From positions 1 to 23,494 of the forward strand of contig WRKC01000098.1 in NCBI GenBank assembly GCA_009778275.1: a stretch of 23,494 nucleotides of DNA, given 5' to 3'. This document shows positions 22,090 to 23,494 of this stretch, one piece after another (the first letter of the stretch is position 1; each line of letters starts with the position of its first letter). A program made the position numbers and the translations under genes. A model generated the notes under the pieces. It made no database searches. It saw nothing but the letters and a program-made list of their open reading frames with translations, and was not told the DNA's origin. The DNA is from Methanomassiliicoccaceae archaeon (GTDB taxonomy: Archaea > Thermoplasmatota > Thermoplasmata > Methanomassiliicoccales > Methanomethylophilaceae).

Positions 22090-22117
22090 GGGGTCCGTGG
22101 ACCCCGTTTTCTTTTTT
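22090..22117 (+). terminator. Hairpin plus T tract at the radA/trmG10 junction
   Basis: GGGGTCC (22090-22096) and GGACCCC (22099-22105) form a 7-bp perfect stem. It is followed at once by GTTTTCTTTTTT (22106-22117). The form is that of an intrinsic terminator for radA. The same bases encode the start of Trm-G10, and the T tract is codons for Phe. Confidence 0.6.
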
Positions 22118-23113
22118 GAGCTGTCCGGCGAATCAGAGGATATGCCCTCAGCGGAGGCGGAGAGATGCATTAGCGCAGAATGCGCCCGGCATATCGTCAC
22201 CGGCAGAGGCCCGGGGTACATTACGGCATCCTTCCCCGAAAGTTCTCTCAACGGCATCGCAGGCCGCATTGCGCTTACCCATTCTATAGGCAGGTATCTC
22301 GGGACGTACGATCCGGCCGATACGGAGAATATTTCGAATATACAGCTGCCAGAAGGTTCATTCGCAATAAAAGCAAAGAGATTCGAGGGTATGATGAAAG
22401 ATGTCGACTCTCAGAAACTGATAAGGGATGTGGGCAGCATCCTTTCCAAGAAGAACGATGTTGACCTCCGCAACCCCGACACCGTCGTAAAGATGCAGCT
22501 GTGTGATAATGTCCACCTTTATATCGAAGACAGGACGATCGACAGGAACATCATGGAAAAGAGAAAGGTTGGCGAGCGTCCCTTCTTCTCTCCGATCTCC
22601 CTGCACCCCAAATATGCCAGAGCGCTGATCAACCTGACAGGTGCCAAGAGGGGGGATACCGTTCTCGACCCTTTCTGCGGGACCGGTGGGATCGTTATCG
22701 AGGCCGCAGAAATGGGCATGAAAGCAATAGCGTCGGACTTTGACGAGGAGATGGTGCTTGGATGCAGGGAGAACATGGACTTTTATGATCTGAAGTTGCA
22801 CGATTTCGAGGTAATCGACATCAAGGATATCCCGCACAGGTTCTCTAAGATCGACGCGGTCGTCACCGACCCCCCTTACGGCAGGTCCACGAAGATCGGT
22901 GGCGAGGATGCATTCGATGTTCATGGGGTTGCGATGGCCTCCATCCCGAAGGTGCTGAGGCCTTCCGGAAGAGCGGGTATCATTTTCCCGTACGAGGCGG
23001 GCCCTTCGTCCATGAAACTGGAACTTATGCTCAGGCAGCATGTCCACGGTTCGCTTTCCAGATACTACCACGTGTTCAAAAATTCCGATCGCTTTGCAAA
23101 GTTATCTCCCTGA
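22097..23113 (+). CDS. trmG10: tRNA (guanine-N2)-methyltransferase, Trm-G10 type, with THUMP-like N terminus
   Basis: Methylates G10 of tRNA at N2 using SAM. The first half of the 338-residue protein (FFFELSGESEDMPSAEAERCI at the start) matches the THUMP-related RNA-binding part of the family. The second half is a Rossmann methyltransferase: motif I VLDPFCGTGGIVIEAA, then DFDEEM for the SAM ribose, and the catalytic DPPYG in VVTDPPYGRS. The linker includes RPFFSPISLHPKYARALINL, which is characteristic of the group. No ATG fits the N terminus. The GTG at 22097 fits a TATA-like box at 22069-22077. A TTG at 22079, overlapping the radA stop, is the alternative. The start lies in the hairpin loop. 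Confidence 0.85.
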   Translation: MDPVFFFELSGESEDMPSAEAERCISAECARHIVTGRGPGYITASFPESSLNGIAGRIALTHSIGRYLGTYDPADTENISNIQLPEGSFAIKAKRFEGMMKDVDSQKLIRDVGSILSKKNDVDLRNPDTVVKMQLCDNVHLYIEDRTIDRNIMEKRKVGERPFFSPISLHPKYARALINLTGAKRGDTVLDPFCGTGGIVIEAAEMGMKAIASDFDEEMVLGCRENMDFYDLKLHDFEVIDIKDIPHRFSKIDAVVTDPPYGRSTKIGGEDAFDVHGVAMASIPKVLRPSGRAGIIFPYEAGPSSMKLELMLRQHVHGSLSRYYHVFKNSDRFAKLSP

Positions 23114-23116
23114 CAC

Positions 23117-23138
23117 ACCCGATAGTGAGGGTTTTTTT
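23117..23138 (+). terminator. Weak hairpin and T7 tract after trmG10
   Basis: ACCC-eight bases-GGGT is a 4-bp stem, and seven T follow at 23132-23138. The T tract alone is a plausible archaeal terminator. Confidence 0.5.
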
Positions 23139-23146
23139 CCAATCAT

Positions 23147-23164
23147 TAACTATTTCAATAGTTA
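23147..23164 (+). promoter_or_regulatory. Palindrome overlapping the promoter of the UbiA gene
   Basis: TAACTATT-TC-AATAGTTA is a perfect inverted repeat of 8-base arms around two bases. It is centred 24-25 bases before the GTG at 23180, at the TATA-box position of a leaderless mRNA. It could be an operator or simply an A/T-rich promoter core. Confidence 0.45.
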
Positions 23165-23179
23165 TCTTATCCCAGCAGC

Positions 23180-23494
23180 GTGAACAGATTCCTGCGCCTT
23201 TTCAGGTTCGGAAACGGCATCATGGGCATCCTCGGGGTCGTCATCGGCGCTTTCATAGCGGTAGGATTCGATATCGGGGACCATATTCAGAATCTGATCA
23301 TCTCCTGCGGGGTCATACTTGCATTCATGGCCGGTGGCAATTCCCTCAACGACTACATCGACCGGGAAATAGACAAGACCGCCCATCCGGACAGACCTCT
23401 TCCGAAAGGGGAGATAGCCCCGCAAACTGCGCTTTACATAGGAATATCCGGGCTTGTTATAGCTTCCTTGCTGTCACTGGCGATGGTGTCTCTC
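23180..23494 (+). CDS. UbiA-family prenyltransferase, probably DGGGP synthase (partial, 3' end outside)
   Basis: The first 105 residues of a membrane prenyltransferase. The signature NDYIDREIDKTAHPDRPLPKG holds the Asp-rich motif (NDxxDxxxD) that binds the prenyl diphosphate through Mg2+. Two hydrophobic helices (about 14-29 and 37-54) precede it, and a third starts near residue 84. In archaea the closest relatives add the second geranylgeranyl chain to geranylgeranylglyceryl phosphate, giving the core diether lipid. That substrate is inferred from family and not fixed by the visible part. The GTG start fits a leaderless mRNA. Confidence 0.85.
   Translation, partial: MNRFLRLFRFGNGIMGILGVVIGAFIAVGFDIGDHIQNLIISCGVILAFMAGGNSLNDYIDREIDKTAHPDRPLPKGEIAPQTALYIGISGLVIASLLSLAMVSL

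Overview
The window is archaeal. It carries eL42, eS27, aIF2-alpha, Nop10, RadA, an archaeal CCA-adding enzyme, Trm-G10 and a UbiA-type lipid prenyltransferase, plus an intron-bearing tRNA-Tyr. Most genes have an archaeal TATA box about 25-28 bases before the start codon, which implies leaderless mRNAs. TGA dominates as stop codon: 21 of the 25 genes whose stop is visible use TGA, 4 use TAA and none uses TAG. Gene content, leaderless promoters and amber avoidance suggest a Thermoplasmata-type archaeon, perhaps a pyrrolysine-using Methanomassiliicoccales relative. That placement is inference; no marker gene for methanogenesis or pyrrolysine is present.

Layout: 215-2140 holds a purine phosphoribosyltransferase and a TctA-like membrane protein. 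2186-6394 holds a divergent pair, a FlK-like thioesterase and a 1244-residue HRDC/DUF4011/SF1 helicase with a C-terminal nuclease-like domain. 6397-8873 holds Dph6, an alpha/beta hydrolase and ribose-5-phosphate isomerase. 8967-11110 is a compact translation operon: eL42, eS27 (55 residues), aIF2-alpha, Nop10 and a PAC2-family protein. 11160-11271 is tRNA-Tyr with an intron. 11403-13616 is a looser, A/T-richer accessory stretch with a Fic protein, a small membrane protein and an acyltransferase. 13617-15391 (minus) is an ABC exporter. 15449-17616 (minus) is a PHP protein downstream of an adenosine-type deaminase, divergent from a metallo-beta-lactamase-fold protein. 18583-20298 is the CCA enzyme convergent with a small membrane protein. 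20434-23113 is an unrecognised membrane protein, RadA and Trm-G10. The window ends inside a UbiA gene.

The strongest unexplained signal is at 20352-20421 and 21057-21126. The promoter region of radA is present a second time, about 81% identical over 70 ungapped bases, in front of the unrecognised three-helix membrane protein. The similarity seems to run on weakly into the first ten codons. Each copy carries three 9-base tandem units just upstream of the TATA box. This suggests the membrane protein and RadA are controlled together, a possible DNA-repair-linked regulon. RadA itself has Cys where the Walker A motif normally has its second Gly. A terminator-like hairpin with a T tract follows radA and lies over the start of the next gene.

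No stretch longer than 300 bases lacks a gene. The larger spacers (1-214, 12255-12438, 12841-13046) contain promoters and short inverted repeats but no convincing additional gene. No CRISPR array, insertion sequence, rRNA or replication origin was seen.
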